From positions 1 through 64,000 of the forward strand of contig NZ_MOWM01000015.1 of the NCBI RefSeq assembly GCF_016082275.1: 64,000 bases of DNA. The letters are read 5' to 3'. Made by a program: the position numbers and the translations under genes. Positions within the stretch are counted from its first letter, which is position 1. Every line of letters starts with the position of its first letter. The notes under the pieces were generated by a model that did not search any database, was not told where the DNA came from, and saw only the letters and a program-made list of their open reading frames with translations. The stretch is from Variovorax sp. E3. Lineage in GTDB: Bacteria > Pseudomonadota > Gammaproteobacteria > Burkholderiales > Burkholderiaceae_C. This document shows, piece by piece, positions 62,752-64,000 of this stretch.

Positions 62752-63258
62752 ATGTCAAGCCACGACCCGACGTTCGAGATGACGGCCACGCCCACCAACA
62801 AACCCATGCTGATACGACGTGCCGTGCCAGACGACGCCCCAGTCATCAGCGCCTTGATTCTCTCGCTCGCGCATCACTTCCTGTTGAATCCCGACGGGTC
62901 CGGCGCGGATGTATTTCTCTCGGCCCTCGGGCCCGAAGGCATGGTGCGCAACCTGACCGCGGCTGAGCTCGACTACTACGTCGCCATGGCCGGAAGTCAA
63001 CTGATGGGCCTTGTTGCGGTTCGTCGCAACACTCATCTATTCCATCTCTTCGTTGGCGAGGAATTCCAGAGAAGGGGTGTCGCAAGAGCGCTTTGGTCTC
63101 ATGTGAAGGAGGCTTACGGATGGCCTTGCGCATCGGTGCCCACGACAGTTAACTCGACGCCGTACGCCCTGGCCTTTTATGAACACGTTGGATTTCGGGC
63201 TTCAGGCCCCCGCGTGGAGACGAATGGAATTGCTTTCATCCCCATGCAACTGACGTAA
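62752..63258 (+). CDS. GNAT-family N-acetyltransferase
   Basis: 168-residue GNAT protein. After a 25-residue leader, LIRRAVPDDAPVISALILSL is beta-1/alpha-1; LMGLVAVRRNTHLFHLFVGE is beta-4/5; EFQRRGVARALWSHV is the acetyl-CoA pyrophosphate loop (motif A, R-R-G-V-A); and NSTPYALAFYEHVGFRASGP is motif B. Several starts are possible; 62752 has GAGG upstream. Substrate unknown. Confidence 0.9.
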   Translation: MSSHDPTFEMTATPTNKPMLIRRAVPDDAPVISALILSLAHHFLLNPDGSGADVFLSALGPEGMVRNLTAAELDYYVAMAGSQLMGLVAVRRNTHLFHLFVGEEFQRRGVARALWSHVKEAYGWPCASVPTTVNSTPYALAFYEHVGFRASGPRVETNGIAFIPMQLT

Positions 63259-63324
63259 GTCGGTCCCGCCAATCATGGGTCGGCGCTCGACGCTTCAAGG
63301 AAGTCAGTCGATTTGCCGAGCGGG

Positions 63325-63575
63325 TCAGTGCACGGATTGCCAGGTGTGTGTCAGTAGTTCGCAGGTGCGGCTGTCCAACTGCGTTGGCATGCGAGTGAGC
63401 ACGTCTCTGAGGCAGGCCCAGGGATCACGACCGTGCAGCTTCGCCGACTGCACGAGGCTCATCGCGATCGCGCCGCGCCGGCCTGCCCACTCGCTGCCCG
63501 CAGACAGCCAGGCCTTGCATCCCCTTGGCCAGGGCCGCACGGGATGCTTGATGCTGTGGTTGTCGATGCTCACCC
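63325..63575 (-). pseudogene. IS66-family transposase (TnpC) C-terminal fragment
   Basis: VSIDNHSIKHPVRPWPRGCK, WLSAGSEWAGRRGAIAMSLV and LRDVLTRMPTQLDSRTCELL match the C-terminal end of IS66 TnpC (normally IDNN-IER-IRP-ALGRKNWLFAGS). Upstream the sequence is truncated near 63575. Together with the TnpA relic at 8 kb this shows past IS66 activity. Confidence 0.8.
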
Positions 63576-63682
63576 TTGCTGAACGTGCGCGGCAAGGAGG
63601 TCTCAACCTGATCGGGCAGGCAGTATCCCAGGCATGTGAAGAACTCCTTGGTCTCGCGGATAGCGGCAGAGAACGTGCGGAA

Positions 63683-64000
63683 TCAGCGGCACTTCGCGTC
63701 GTAGTTCACGACGTTCGGCAGGTCCTGCTCGCCCGCGGTAACGAGCGACAACGTGCCGGCCGCGCTGGTGTAGCTGAAGCTGCAGTACGCGAGGCCCGTT
63801 CACGCGCAGGACTCGATCTCGACGATGCCGCGCTTGATGAACCCCGCCTTCCGCGATTCACCATCCGCCTTGGCACGCACAGGCCGCCAGCCCTTGTCGG
63901 CCAGCGCCTTGCGCGCCTTGTCGATCGGCATGCTGTAGACGTTCGGCACCTCAATGTCTCGGAAGAACCTGCTGACTTCACAACGAGAAATGGCCAGCCC
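63683..64000 (-). pseudogene. Hypothetical protein, partial with internal stop
   Basis: A minus-strand frame entering from the window edge reads EVPNVYSMPIDKARKALADK and RKAGFIKRGIVEIESCA, hits TGA at 63800-63802, then continues in the same frame TGLAYCSFSYTSAAGTLSLV and EQDLPNVVNYDAKCR to a stop at 63683. The continuity across the stop suggests a point mutation or base-call error. Family not recognised. Confidence 0.5.

Noticed and set aside
63800..63802. TGA as selenocysteine
   Set aside because: No selenoprotein family, no visible SECIS-like hairpin and no redox motif around it; mutation or error is simpler.

Overview
The window looks like a chromosomal segment of a metabolically versatile betaproteobacterium of the order Burkholderiales, probably Comamonadaceae (Variovorax/Acidovorax-like). 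This rests on the high G+C content, five Bug-type (TctC) solute-binding proteins with no TctA/TctB partners, many LysR/IclR/GntR/TetR-controlled catabolic clusters, and an NodT-type efflux operon. The lineage is an inference. I see no rRNA, tRNA, CRISPR array or intact insertion sequence.

Layout. 0-6.5 kb: a minus-strand operon (CaiB-type CoA-transferase, Bug protein, LeuC/LeuD-like hydro-lyase, HMG-CoA-lyase-like enzyme, hydroxyacyl-CoA dehydrogenase), divergent from an IclR regulator; it reads as degradation of a C4-C6 branched dicarboxylate. 6.8-17.4 kb: a glutaredoxin-DinB fusion, an IS66 remnant, a glutathione transferase, two LysR regulators with Bug proteins, a MetX-like hydrolase, a DenD-like dehydrogenase and a thioredoxin reductase. 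Several of these promoters share operator-like motifs. 17.5-20.6 kb: two paralogous small secreted proteins, a TetR remnant, a LysR regulator and a decayed SDR. 20.6-27.1 kb: an RND efflux system (pump, adaptor, TetR, divergent outer-membrane factor) with two matching 24-bp operators. 27.3-28.6 kb: a graveyard of fragments (IS3, AraC, P-loop kinase, Old Yellow Enzyme).

28.7-37.8 kb: MarR and TetR regulators and an acyl-CoA degradation island (thiolase, acyl-CoA dehydrogenase, nitronate monooxygenase, SDR, HCCA-isomerase-like protein, acyl-CoA ligase). Its four promoters carry a common 21-bp operator, each copy oriented with its gene. 38.3-43.9 kb: a VOC protein, a dimeric alpha/beta-barrel protein, and a GntR-TRAP-dehydroquinase cluster. 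43.9-49.2 kb: an IS630 remnant, a Fic toxin with an AbiEi-like regulator, an AraC pseudogene and a HipBA module. 49.2-53.5 kb: GntR, IlvD/Edd-family sugar-acid dehydratase, RraA-like aldolase and a Bug protein. 53.6-60.8 kb: a tannase-family esterase, a Bug protein, an acyl-CoA dehydrogenase, an acyl-CoA ligase and LysR. 60.9-64 kb: two small heat-shock proteins with a companion protein, a GNAT acetyltransferase, an IS66 transposase tail and a partial hypothetical gene.

Many otherwise well-conserved genes carry one-base frameshifts (near 278, 30210, 33016, 34400, 34497, 52010 and 53026). Most look like loss of one base from a short G, C or A run, so a base-calling or assembly artefact is at least as likely as gene decay.
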